Source of the DNA: Lichina pygmaea
Lineage: Eukaryota; Ascomycota; Lichinomycetes; Lichinales; Lichinaceae
DNA: 64,000 bases
Direction: 5' to 3'
NCBI GenBank assembly: GCA_963422465.1
Contig: OY730172.1
Coordinates: 868,001 to 932,000 of the forward strand
The position numbers and the translations under genes were made by a program. Positions 18,643 through 30,769 of this stretch are shown in pieces. How positions within the stretch are numbered: position 1 is the first letter of the stretch; each line of letters begins with the position of its first letter. The notes under the pieces were generated by a model. It did no database searches. It saw only the letters and a list, made by a program, of their open reading frames with translations, and was not told where the DNA came from.

Positions 18643-21600
18643 AGTTCTCGGTGGGTTCCCACGAGTTCTCCTCATTGTCATACCCTAACCACTTGACCAG
18701 GTATTCGATTTTCCGTCCGCTTCTCCGGCTGTCTAGGATCCTTTCGACATCGTACTCTTCTTCGTTGTCCTCGAAGTGCCATTCTGTTTCGATTGCTGCG
18801 TCGCTGGGTGCTGGCTCGAGCAGCGAGACATGGAATACTCGGTGTATCCGTGCCTTTTTTGGCAGTCTCAGTCGGTAGTTGACTTCTCCAGTGCGCTTCT
18901 CAATCTCAAACAGTCCGATTCGTACATGATCCAGCTTTTTGCTTGGTCGCTTCGAGCGCAGGTTTTTTGTTGACAAATAGACCTTATCCCCCCTCTCCAG
19001 GGTTGGTCCCTTCAACCTTTTGCTGTTTAGGCGGTGGCTTGTTGTCTTTTGTGCAGATTCAATTGCAGTCTTCATTTCCTCATGCATAGCAGTGAGTTTT
19101 TCGACGTTTGTTGAAGTGCCACTTCCAGCCGCCATCGCTTCCCAGCGGGGGTTTCTGCCGTAGTTCGCAAAGAACGGCGTCATGCCCGTCACGCTGTGTT
19201 GCTGATCGTTGTACGCAAACTGAGCCATTGGTAGCAGTTCTACCCAATCGTCCTGTCGGTGGTTGACGTAGTGGCGTAGGTACTGTTCCATCGTCTGGTT
19301 TGTTCTCTCAGTTTGTCCGTCTGTTTGTGGATGGTAGGCAGTAGACATCCTCGTGTCTATCCCTAGCTGTCTTGTCCACGTGTTCCAGAATTTCGAGGTG
19401 AAGAGTTTGTCTCGATCCGAGATAATCTTCATGGGTAGCCCTCGCTGGCTAACCAATTCTTTGAGTAGGACATTGGCGAGTTCGCTCGCTGTTCCTGTCT
19501 CTCGCCATGGGATCAGGTGAGCGTATTTGGTGAGTTTGTCAACAACCACCAAGATACTGTCATATTTCACCTTTGTTACCGGGTCCTCTGACCTCGGCAG
19601 CTTCACCACAAAATCCATTGTGATAGTATCCCAAGCCGCTTCTGGGAGGTCTATTTGTTGACTCTCTCCATAGGGTTTGTGGCGTGACGGTTTGTTTTTC
19701 GCACACTCTTCGCAGTTGCGAATAAATTCCGTCACTTTCCGCTTCATTCCGTTGAAGTGGTAACATCTCCAGATCTTTTCCAGGGTCTTGTCTCGCCCAG
19801 GATGTCCGTGTAGAGGTCCATCGTGATGTTGTCGAATCACGTCCTCTTGTGCGCTCTCTGGCACTTCTTCCTTGTTCGTGGCCGCAACGTTGTGGCCTAG
19901 GGTCAGGAGTGCACCCATTTCTTCAGTTCTCGCTAACTGAGGTTGAGCATAGACCAGAGTTTGTCCTTTTGTCACTAGGATTGGGCGCTCTTCTGTCGTG
20001 TTGTCTGTCGTCATATCAGGCCGCCTGCTAAGCGCGTCCGCTCGTGCGTTTTCTGATCCTTTTCGATAGAAGATCTGGAAGTCGTATGAAGCTAAAAGCT
20101 CCGCCCATCAGACTTGTCGTCTGTTTAGCTTCTTCGTTGTCGTGAAGTAAGCCAAGTTCTTGTGGTCTGAGTACACGTCCACTGTGTACTTTGCTCCTTC
20201 CAGGTAAGGTCTCCACTCCTGGAATGCGTCGACAATCGCTAACAACTCCTTGTCGTGAACATCGTACCTGAGTTCTGGGCCAGAGAACTTTCTCGATCGG
20301 TATGCGACAGGGTGTAGGCGGTTTTCGGCGTCTGGTTGACACAAGCAAGATCCAAGTGCTTGGTCTGAGGCATCTGTCTCCATGATGATCCGCCGTCCGG
20401 GATCAAATGATGCCAGTATGGGTGCGGAGGTGAACTTCTCTTTCAGCTCCTGGAACACTCTCTCTTGGCTGTTCCCCCATGTGAAGGTTTCTTCCTTCTT
20501 TGTTAGTTCAGTCAAGGGTGCTGCTGTCCTTGAGTACTCCTTGATGAATCGTCGGTAGAAGTTCGCAAATCCTAGGAAGGATTGGACTTCTTTGAGGTTT
20601 TTGGGTGTTGGCCAGTCTCGTACTGCCGTGATCTTTGTATTGTCCATACGGATTCCTTCCGTCGTCAGGATCGATCCCAAATATTCCACTTCTTTCACGT
20701 GGAAGACGCTCTTATCAAGGCGTAACCTCATTCCTGCTTCTTGGAGCGCATGTAGGATCTTCTTGACATGCTGTCTGTGCTCCTCCAGGGTTCCATTGGT
20801 GTAAACCAAGACATCGTCGATATAAGCGGTAACAAATATATCCAGGTATTGTTGGAGGATGGCGTTAATGAGCGATTGGAACGTCGCCGGTGCATTCGTA
20901 AGGCCGAATGGCATAACAGTATACTCGTAATGCCCGTACCTCGTACGAAAGGCTGTCTTCCATTCTTCGCCATCTTTCATCCTAACCAGGTTGAAAGCGC
21001 CTCGGATGTCGAACTTGGTAAACCACTTGGCTCCTTGGATTCAGTCCTGGATTTCTGATATTAACGGTAGCGGGTAGTGATTCTTAATCGTGATCGCATT
21101 AAGCTGCCGGTAGTCGACACACAGTCGTAATTTGCCGTCTTTCTTTGGCACAAACAATATCGGGTATCCAGCCGGTGATGTTGAAGGTCTTATGAACCCT
21201 TTCGCTAGGTTCTCGTCCAGGTAATCTCTTAGGGCCTCAAGCTCCTTTGCTGATAGAGCGTAAATAGGGCCATGTGTGGGTTTCTTTCTGTCTTCCAGCA
21301 GAATTTCGTGATCCCACTCTTGGTGTTCCGGTAGCGTCGCGACCGCTTCCTCACCAAACATCTCCTGGTAGTCTTTATACTCACTTGGCAGCTGCGGTGC
21401 CTGAGTCTTGCCCACGGCGTCATGCGTGGTGCAAAGTTGATGGTTTCGGGGCTTCATCCAAGCCACATAGGCTTGCCCTCGCCGGTGGTGCTTCTTCCAC
21501 CCTGCATATGAGATCTCTTTGATTCTCACTTTCTCTGGCTCTGCTCGAGTTGCCAGACTCCTCTTCGGAAAGACTAGGTGCCTTCTTTTCCAGTCAATCC

Positions 21601-23591
21601 TTGGGTTTTGACTTTCCAACCACGGAAGACCCAATATAACTTCATGTGGTATCTGGACCAAGTCGAATTCTTCTGATCCGATTGTCGTACCGTCGACACA
21701 CAGTCGTAGGTTCTTGGTCTCCTTCGTCACTCGTCCTTGGTCGTTGGAGAGTGGTGTCCCGTCCACTACTGTTAGTTGGTATGGATTCCTCTTTTCCTGA
21801 GTCGGGATCTTGTGCTTCCTGGCAAAACTTTCTGACATGAAGTTGCCAGTAGCTCCAGAGTCGATCATGGCGTTCGTCAGATGCCTGTTGACTCTCATCC
21901 TGATGCGAAAATGCGGACTGCAGGCTGTCGCGTCAAGGCTCTGCTCGACCCCTTCTCTCCGGAGTGTTGTCTTGCCTGCTCTTCCGACTCTGGATTTGAA
22001 GAGCACTGCTAGTTTTTTGAACAACCAAGGCCCTGAGCCTGGCGTTCTGCCGCGTGTCTTTCGCATTTTTCGGTGAAGCATAGCTCCCATGCGTCTTCTC
22101 CGCAATCATCGTGTTCTTTCCCTTGCTGGCTTAGCTGGTGCTTGATGCTCCAGGCTTTCTTGTGGTATTCTGGGCCAGGGAAGTAGTGCCTTCTCCTTTT
22201 CTCTAGGAGATGTTCCTTGCAGTGGTGGTCCTCACATCCTTTCCAATAAGGACGTCCGCAGGCTGGTGTCGTAGCCTGGTGAAGGTCCACTTGCGCTGCG
22301 ATGTCTCGGGGCTGTGAGATGCTGATGGTGTCGTCCACCCATCGCGTCACTCTTGCTTCGCCGTCCTCCGACAAGGTCGCATCCTGTTGTCGGAGTAGTG
22401 GTGTCTCGGGAACTGGTGGCATGCCGGTTATGTCAATCTCGTAGTCTGTTGTGTCGAATTCGGAGATCAGGTCATCCTCCCAATGAACCTTATCGATCTG
22501 GTCTTGGATTGCGTGCAGGTCCTCCAGTGACCTCTGCAGATCGTTCTCCAGTCTTTCGATGTGCTGTCTGAGATTGTCCTCCTGTCCGAGGAGTGTTGCT
22601 TCTGACTGGTTCATGGGTAGCGTGCCTCTGGGGGCCCTCGGTGGCTCCTGAATACCCTTGCCTTTCCAGGCACCGGTGGCATTCAACTGCTTACCCTTGC
22701 CTTCTTTCTTCTTCTTGCTTTGGCAGTTGGCTGCGAGGTGTCCTACCTTCTGGCAATTGTAACACTTCCGTGTTTCTTTCTTCTTTGTTGCCTGTGGTGT
22801 TGTTGCATCAATCTCCATGGGTGTCAAGCCGTACTTGTCTTGTGCTGGCGCTGTCTTTTTGCCCTATGGCCTTGCATGCTTGCCTCACTTCTCGAGTTCT
22901 CGTTCGAACTGTCGGTCGTCGATGCGTACCGCTGTGTCGATCATATCCTCGAGGTCGGTGGGTCGGTCTCCTCATGCGATGTCATCCTTGACTTGTTCCT
23001 TGAGAGCTTGGTAGAATAGTGCCGTCAAGGCACTGTCTCCCCATTGTGTCCTCACTGACAGCTGTTGGAACTTCGCCGCGAAGTCTGATGCTGACCCTGT
23101 CTGCCGTAGTGCTTGGAGCTTTCGTTCCGCATCTCGTTCTTCATCAATGACCCCAAAGGTCTTCTTCATCTGGGTCTTGAAGGTAGAGAATCTCCCAATG
23201 ATCTGCCGTGTCGTGGTCTCCATGCTAGAGAGATCTTCCTTGTTGTCGAGGAAGTCTCGTAGGTAGACATTAAACCAGGCAAATGTCGGTCCGTCCAGGT
23301 AGGAAGCTGCGAACAGCACCTTCTCCTGTTCCGTAGGGAATTGTGCGGTGTTGAATCTGTAGTAAAGCTCAAGCTGAGAGAAGAATAATTCCAATCCCCC
23401 TCGTGATCCATCGTACCTCTTCGGTGTACCTACCTTCAACGGCTTTGGAGGTAAGGTGAGGGTGGTAGGGACAGGTGGTTCCTGGGCTTGCGCCTGAGGC
23501 GCAGCCCGGGCTTGGCCTGCCTGCGAAGGGGTAGGGCTGCGTGGATCTGCCATCGTATTGAGCCGGTGTCCTATGTGTTAGAGGCTGAAAC

Positions 23592-24004
23592 TGTTAAAGG
23601 CCAGTCCACGTTCACACAGAATGTGGGTGGTCCTGTCTTCGACCGAGGAGGGCAGGGACTCAATAGATGAATAGCAAGTGGGGTAACTCTCTTGCTATTG
23701 TCGCTCGTAATGTGCGTTCAGCCTGGAGAGCTATTCTCTCCGGCTATCTGGGTTCTTATATACAGGAGCCTGAGGGGGGGGGGTCCTCCCGAGGGGTATC
23801 AGCTTTCTGCGTGGACGAGCTGGACGAGCTGGTTACACATCATCCACCTCGTCCACCGGGTCGGGTGAACATTGTTCCTGTGGACGAGCTGGACAAGCTG
23901 GTTACACATCGTCCACCTCGTCCACCGGGTCGGGTGAACATTGTTCCGTGTACCTCTGTACACTCGCTTCGGTCAGCTCAGCTGTTCCGGCCTGGGCCTT
24001 AACA
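23592..24004 (-). repeat. 5' LTR of Gyp-A
   Basis: 413 bases, near-identical to 17646-18059, with the same two tandem units. The few differences are transitions plus the G-run length. Confidence 0.93.
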
Positions 24005-24271
24005 CTGGGTGTCTGTTGGCTTGTCCAAATCCTCCTTTGCTTTTCCTTTCGCCTTAGGCCTTGTCTTCTTCTCCGAGACGACTGCGCAGAGGTGCTCCCG
24101 GATCAATAGCATCTCCATCTTCATCTTCCATGTGTCAAAGTTGTACGCCGTGAGCTGGTCAATCCTGACTGACAGCTTGCTGGTAGACACCGACATCATG
24201 GTGATCACTGGTGGGATTGCTTGTTGACTGACTGACTGCTTCTTGCTGCAGAAACCGACTTAGCTTCTCAT

Positions 24272-24680
24272 TGTGACGAGGCAATGGCAGAGCAGAACTC
24301 GAGCCTAACTGATTCGGTAACCTTGACCTGACTTGGCTTGAGACTTGAGACTTGGATTGATGTACAAGACGAAAGACAAGGAAGGAAGAAAAAGAGAAAA
24401 GAAGAGAAGAAGCTGGGGGAGCAGGAGAAGTTCTTATAGGCAGGGGATCAGGCAACGGCGGAGCAAACAGGCAACAGTGCAGATGGAACTTCCCGGCAAG
24501 GTGCGTGCAGATGGAACTTCCCGGCAAGGTGCGTGCAGATGGAACTTCCCGGCAAGGTGCGTGACTTGTGCCAGATATGCAACAAGGCAATAGCAGAGCA
24601 AACAGGCAACAGTGCAGATAGAACTTCCCGGCAAGGTGTGTGACTTGTGCCAGATATGCAACTGGGCCAGAACCGTGACA
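24272..24680 (-). repeat. 3' LTR of Gyp-B
   Basis: 409 bases, TGTGACGAGG to ACCGTGACA on the plus strand. It contains tandem copies of a 28-base unit (core CAGATGGAACTTCCCGGCAA) near 24477-24560, plus a further copy near 24615. Confidence 0.88.
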
Positions 24681-27600
24681 TTACCCCCCTCCTTCACATG
24701 GCGAACTCCTGTGAGCCTCAGGCCGCTCGTGGGCGTAGTTCCGTGGCTGTGGTTTCCTTGGGTATTTCTCATGGAAGTTGTAGATGGCGTCTTTGGCGTT
24801 GTCAAGATGCTCAATAGACTTTTCAGTGGTATCTTCAATTGGCCATCCGGACTATTTGACTAGGTACTTGAACTTCTGTCAAGATATTGCTGGCTTGGAG
24901 TCAAGGATTTCTTCAACCTGGAACTCTTCATCTGTGTCTTGACTAATGATAGGGCCAGAGTATTCATTTGATTGGCCAGGGATAGGATTAGCAGGTGTCA
25001 GACGTAGAAGAGAAATGTGAAAGACAGAGTGGATCTTGAGAGTGTGTGGAAGCTCCAGATGGCAGGCACAGCTTCCGACTGTCTTCAACACCTTGAATAG
25101 TCTAATCCACTTGTTGTCAAGCTTTTTGCATAGGTGGCATGTCCTGATGTTCTTGGTATTCAGCCAAACAAGATCTCCAGTTTGATAGGACAGTGACAGG
25201 ACTTGATGTAAATTGGCGGTGTGAGCTTGAGTTTCCTGGGATAGTCGGAGTTCAGCCTGCAACTGTTCCAGAATCTATGTCATTTCTCCAGAGATTTCCA
25301 TAGCATCTTGGTTGCAGGCTTCACTCATGGGTATGATGCTGAGCTGTGGATAGAACTCTTTGTTAGCAAAGAACAGTGACATGCCAGAGGAATCAGACTG
25401 GGAGTTGTTCTATGTGAACTCTGCCAGAGGAAGCTATTGGACCCAGTCATCTTGGAGATAGTTGATATAGGATCTCAGATAGTGTTCAAGCTCCTGATTC
25501 TCTTGTTCTGTCTGACCATCTGTCTCTGGGTAGTGTTCTGAGGATAGTTGTAGCATGACGTCAAGATAGGTACAGAGTGCTTTCCAGAATAAGCTGACAA
25601 ACTGACCTCCTCTGTCTGAGACAATGCTCCTGGGCAGGCCATGGGTACAGACAATAAACTGGATGAACATCTGGACAAGATACGAGGTTGTCATCTCAGC
25701 ACATAGCACAAAGTGGTGTTCTTTGGTGAGACAGTCAGTGATGACCCAGATGTGCTTGGCACCAGGGAAGCAGGTATCTCTTGACTTGGGCAAGTCAGTA
25801 ATGAAATCCATAGCCAGATCCTGCCAACATTGCTGAGGTATAGGAAGAGACAGCAGCTCTCCTTGGCGATCACGGGCAGGCTTTGCTCAAGAGCAGACAT
25901 GACAATTCCTGATGTACTACTGTATGATGTTCACCATCTTTGGCTAATAGTACCAACAAGACAGGAAATTGTGGGTCTTGGCAATCCCAGTGTGGCCAGC
26001 TATTGCTTGGTCATAGACTTCTTGGAACAGGGGTAGGCGTAGCTTATTGTTCTCAGGGATCCAGAGTCAGTTCTTGTAGAAGAGACAGTTATTTTCCAAG
26101 CTGCAGTCTGAGAGAGACACTTCTTGACTATGCCTGACACTATCCCTTAGCATCTGTGACACTGTTGCCACTGGATCACCTTCAGCAAGCTTGTTATAGG
26201 CAGCTTGGATAATGTCTGAAAGAGGTGCAGTATCAGGTTCAGTGTCAACTGGTGCAGCTTCTGAATGTCTCAGGATCTGGATGGACTTGACTTGAACCTC
26301 TGAATGTGCAAGATTCTTGGGCTTGAGGACAACTTACTCCATGAAGTCTTGACAGGGATCACTGTCTGACAGGAGGTCTTGGGAATGTTGAGTGAGGGTG
26401 TCAGCCTTGCACTGACTGCCTGGACAGTAGCTGATCTTGAAATTGAAGTGTGACAAGAACTCACTCCAACAGGCTTGACAGTGGGAAAGGCACTTTGACA
26501 ACATGAAGTACTCCAAGTTCTTGTGATCAGAGATCATCTTGACAGGTTCTGGAGATTCTTCAAGCTCTGCTCACTATTCTTCAAAAGCACAGACAATTGC
26601 CAGCAACTCTTTATTGTAGATCTTGTAGTTGCATTCTGCTGGCAGGTGGCAGCATGACAAGAAGGCAACAGAGTGTAGAACTCCTTCATGGTCTGGCTGT
26701 GACAGGACAGCACCAGAGACATAGTCAGAAGTGTCAGTCTCAACAACACACTCCTTCTCCAGATCAAAGTGCTGCAGGATAGGTGCAGTGCTGAATACTT
26801 TCTTGATACTTTCAAACAAGCACTGCTCTGGGGTTTCCCACTTGAAGGCAACATTCTTCTTGGTCAGAGCTGTGAGTAGGGATGCAAGCTTGGCAAAGTC
26901 TTTGATGAACTGGTGGTAGAAGTTTGCAAAAGCAATAAAGCTCTGCACTTCCTTGAGACTGGCAGGAGACTTCCACTCCTTGATGGCGTCAGTCTTGGCT
27001 GAGTCTATACTCACAGATCTGGGTTAGCTGTCTTCAGTGGTAGACTGAATGATGAGGCCAAAGTACTTGACTTGATAGACTTCAAAGTCATACTTGGAGA
27101 TGTCAACTTGCAGGCTTGCATCTCATAGTTGACTGAGAACAAGCTTGACATACTTCTGGTGTTCCTTGAGTGTCTGACTGTAGACAAGGATGTCATCCAC
27201 ATAGGCAGTGCCAAAGACGTCAAGGATGTCAGGTCCCAAAACATTATTGATGTAGTTCTGGAACATGCTTGGAGTATTGGCAAGACCAAAGAGCATGACA
27301 AGGTATTCGTAGAGGTCTGAGCGTGTGCGGAACACAGTCTTCTATTCTTCACCTTCCTTCATCCAGATACAGTTGAAGGCACCAACAATGTCAAGCTTGG
27401 TGTACCACACAGCTTTGCAAAGCTGGTCCAACATCTCCTGGATCAGTGGCAGGGGGTAACAGTTCTTGATGGTGATAGTGTTGAGTGCTCTGTAGTCTAC
27501 ACAGAAACACAATCCACCTTCTGGCTTCTTGACAAAGAGGACTGGTGCAGTAGCAGGTGATGAAGATGCTTGAATAAAGCTCTTGTTCAGGTTCTCTGTC

Positions 27601-29172
27601 AGGTACTTCTTGAGAACTTCAAGTTCTTCTCTGCTCATGCTGTACAGAGGTCCAGAGGGTGCCTGGGTTCCTGGTTCCATCTTGATCTCGTGGTCAACTC
27701 CTGAGTGTAGAGAAGGAAGCTTGTCAGCGTTATCCTTGCTGAAGACATCCAGGAACTTGTGGTACTGAGCAGGGAGAAGTGTGGCAGAATCCACACACTT
27801 CTTTAGCTTCAACACCTACTCAATGTCTCTCAGAGAAACACTGAACACCTGGTGATCTGGCTTGGCAGTAAGGAAAGAAAATACAGCAGCATTGATAGGG
27901 ATTAGTGTGGCAGAAAGAGGCTTGGGATCCTGAGACTTTCCAGCAGACATCTTGACTTCAAGATCCAAAGAGATTGGATAGCTATTGTTTGACTTAAGGT
28001 ATGCAGATCAGCAGTGATCTGACTTGAACATGATTGAGGTGTTTGTTCAATCAATGTGTGGCCTGTGCTTCTGGAGCTATAGTATCCCCAGAATCACATC
28101 ATAGTGAAGACCAGGAGACACAAAGAGAGAGACTTCCTCCTGGTGCACACCATGTGCTGTAGTCATGATTGTCTTGGTGAGATGTGTAGTTTGTGATGTC
28201 TTGCCATCAAACAATCACAATATGCATGGGTAGGGGAGAGGTTCTTGGTGAAGAGATTACGTAAAGGAAGCACCAATGCAGCCAAATACTGAATAGCCAG
28301 AGTCAATAAGAGTATTGCACTTGAATTTCCTATCTAGGATACAAGGAAGAAACAAGCACTTGCTGTCCAATTGCTGGTCTGGAAACAGATAGCCAACATG
28401 GAGATCCTTTTCATGTCCTTGGGCACAACAATAACCAAGGACTACTTGTTTTCCGACTCTGGAGTAGTCTCAACAGTGGCAGACTTGGTGGTGGTTGTGG
28501 TGGTGGCAACAACAGGCATGCTTTTCACTGGACAGAAGGTTGAGACATGACCTTGGTTCCCACAGTAGAAGCAGAGGTCTTTGTTTCAGCAATGTTCTCG
28601 CTCTTCTGGCATCAGCTTAGAGTGGCTGAGATCTATGGTAGGACTTGGTGGCTGTGGTGTGAAGACTGGCTTGATGAACTCTGGACACAGAACTGAAGCT
28701 CCTGACTGTGGAACTGAGGCTTGGGTGGGAGGTGCTTGACGTGGACAGTGAGAGTTGGCAGAAGTGGCACACAACTGGTTGTCCTGCAGCTGGCATTCCT
28801 CAACAAGCTTCTGATAGCTGATGTTCTTGAGGTTGATGCTGACAAGCTGCTTGGCAAGCTGTTCAGAGACAGCGCATCAAAGATGGCACTTCAAGGCCTT
28901 ATTGTTGAAGCCTGTGTGTGGAGTATACTGATTGAACTCTGTGAAGAACTTGGCAAAGGAACAGTTGGCCTGACACAAGGTGATGAGCTTTCTCTGAGCT
29001 AGGAACTCTGGGTCTGGGTCAGAGAAGGTGTTCCAGAGATCTTGGACAATGTTGTGCCAGTCAATGTACTGGCCAGCTGTGATCTTAGCTGAGATGTAGG
29101 ACTGCGCAGTGCCAGTCGTGCGTGAAAAGACGTACACAATCCGCGATGTTTCCGTGGGGTACCGGTCAGTGT

Positions 29173-29439
29173 TGTCACAGTTCTGGCCCAGTTGCATATC
29201 TGGCACAAGTCACGCACCTTGCTGGGAAGTTCCATCTGCACTGTTGCCTGTTTGCTCTGCTGTATCCCCTGCCTATAAGAACTCCTCCTGCTTCCCCAGC
29301 TTCTTCTCTTCTTCTTTTCTCTTTTCCTTTCTTGTCTTTCATCTTGTACATCAATCCAAGTCTCAAGTCTCAAGCCAAGTCAGGTCAAGGTTACTGAATC
29401 AGTTAGGCTTGAGTTCTGCTCTGCTATTGCCTTGTCACA
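29173..29439 (+). repeat. 5' LTR of Gyp-C
   Basis: 267 bases from TGTCACAGTTCTGG to CCTTGTCACA. It is the reverse orientation of the Gyp-B LTRs and shorter because it has fewer internal tandem units. Confidence 0.88.
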
Positions 29440-30167
29440 CTACAAAAGATCTAGCCAACCATAACACACTTCACCAAGCCATGTTCATGTCCTTGTCATG
29501 TCTCAACAACCAGACCAAGCTATACCAGTTGCTGGAAATAACAAGTTCCTTCACAACATGTTTGCAGAGTTTATGTGAATTCAAGCTACAAACACCACTC
29601 CCAAGTCCAAGTCTGAACACACTGCTGATCCAGAGATCTTCAGTGGTGATGGTGGAAACATGGAAATCACGTATGAGAAGCTTGAGAGTTTCATCATGTC
29701 ACTGTCACTCAAGATGATGCTCAACACTGACTGGTACCCCACAGAAACATCGCAGATTGCGTACATCTTTTCACGCACAACTGGCACTGCGCAGTCCTAC
29801 ATCTCAGCTAAGATCATGGCTGGCCAGTATATTGACTGGCACAACATTGTCCAAGATCTCCAGAATGCCTTCTCTGACCCAGACCCAGAGTTCCTAGCTC
29901 AGAGGAAGCTCATCACCTTGTGTCAGGCCAACTGTTCCTTTGCCGAGTTCTTCACAGAGTTCAATAGGTATACTCCACACACAGACTTCAACAACAAGGC
30001 CTTGAAGTGCTATCTTTGATGTGCTGTCTCTGAAGAGCTTGCCAAGCAGCTTGTCAGCATCAACCTCAAGGACATCAGCTATCAGAAGCTTGTTGAGAAA
30101 TGCCAGCTGCAGGACAACCAGTTGTGTGCCACTTCTGCCAACTTTTGCTGTCCACGTCAAGCACCTC

Positions 30168-30769
30168 TGTTACAGTCTATAGGATAGAAGCCACTCATTT
30201 ATAGGCAATCAGACTGTGGGCCAGGTAAGAGGACACCATGGAAGTCAAGTGACCAACCAACAAGGGGTCACGTGACTGTCAAGACACACAGAGGAGTCTT
30301 GACACAGCATGCATGAAGTATTGAGACAATCTCACCAGTCTTGACGCAGGATGCATGAAGCATCAAGACAATCTCACCAGTCTTGACACAGGATGCATAA
30401 AGCATCAAGACAATCTCACCAGTCTTGACACAGGGTGTATAATATAGTAGGACTGTTGAGACAATCTCACCTGTCTTGATGTCAAGACTGTTAAGACAAT
30501 CTTGATTGTCTTGACAGGCCAGCACTATATAGTCTGGTGATAGTTCCCTTATGGAACAATCATCTTCAACTCATGTTGTGATCCAGACAACTAGATCTAC
30601 TTCAATACAATCCTTTTGTATAAAGCTATTGATCAGGTGTCACCACCACTATGTTCCACCAAACCCCTTCACACTCCTTGACACTCCTCTTCTGCAAGAA
30701 CTAACCCACCTTCCACATCTCACCCTTAATCCTATACTTGGTTAGGATAGCACAGTACAGACTGCAACA
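30168..30769 (+). repeat. 5' LTR of Gyp-D
   Basis: About 602 bases from TGTTACAGTC to GACTGCAACA, carrying the family's 42-base tandem units near 30290-30440 and inverted GTCAAGAC/GTCTTGAC motifs. Confidence 0.85.

Larger units (their letters stand above)
17646..24004 (-). mobile_element. Gyp-A: Ty3/gypsy chromovirus fossil, youngest in the nest
   Basis: Inserted in the copia gag with target duplication CTGGG (17641-17645 and 24005-24009). LTRs are 414 and 413 bases and differ at only about three positions plus a G-run length, so it is recent. Parts on the minus strand: gag 23553-22972; zinc knuckle CYNCQKVGHLAANC near 22760; aspartic protease ([11 protein letters not shown]) near 21850; reverse transcriptase and RNase H 21240-20108; integrase 20014 to about 18800; chromodomain (YDVERILDS...YLVKWLGYDNEE) near 18700. 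An accessory ORF lies on the opposite strand at 18112-18642. All parts are present; the frames show about four breaks. Confidence 0.93.

Noticed and set aside
18140-18688. Other frames overlapping the Gyp-A accessory ORF
   Set aside because: They lack the cysteine pattern and any homologue in Gyp-H or Gyp-F; they are frame shadows of the accessory ORF and pol end.
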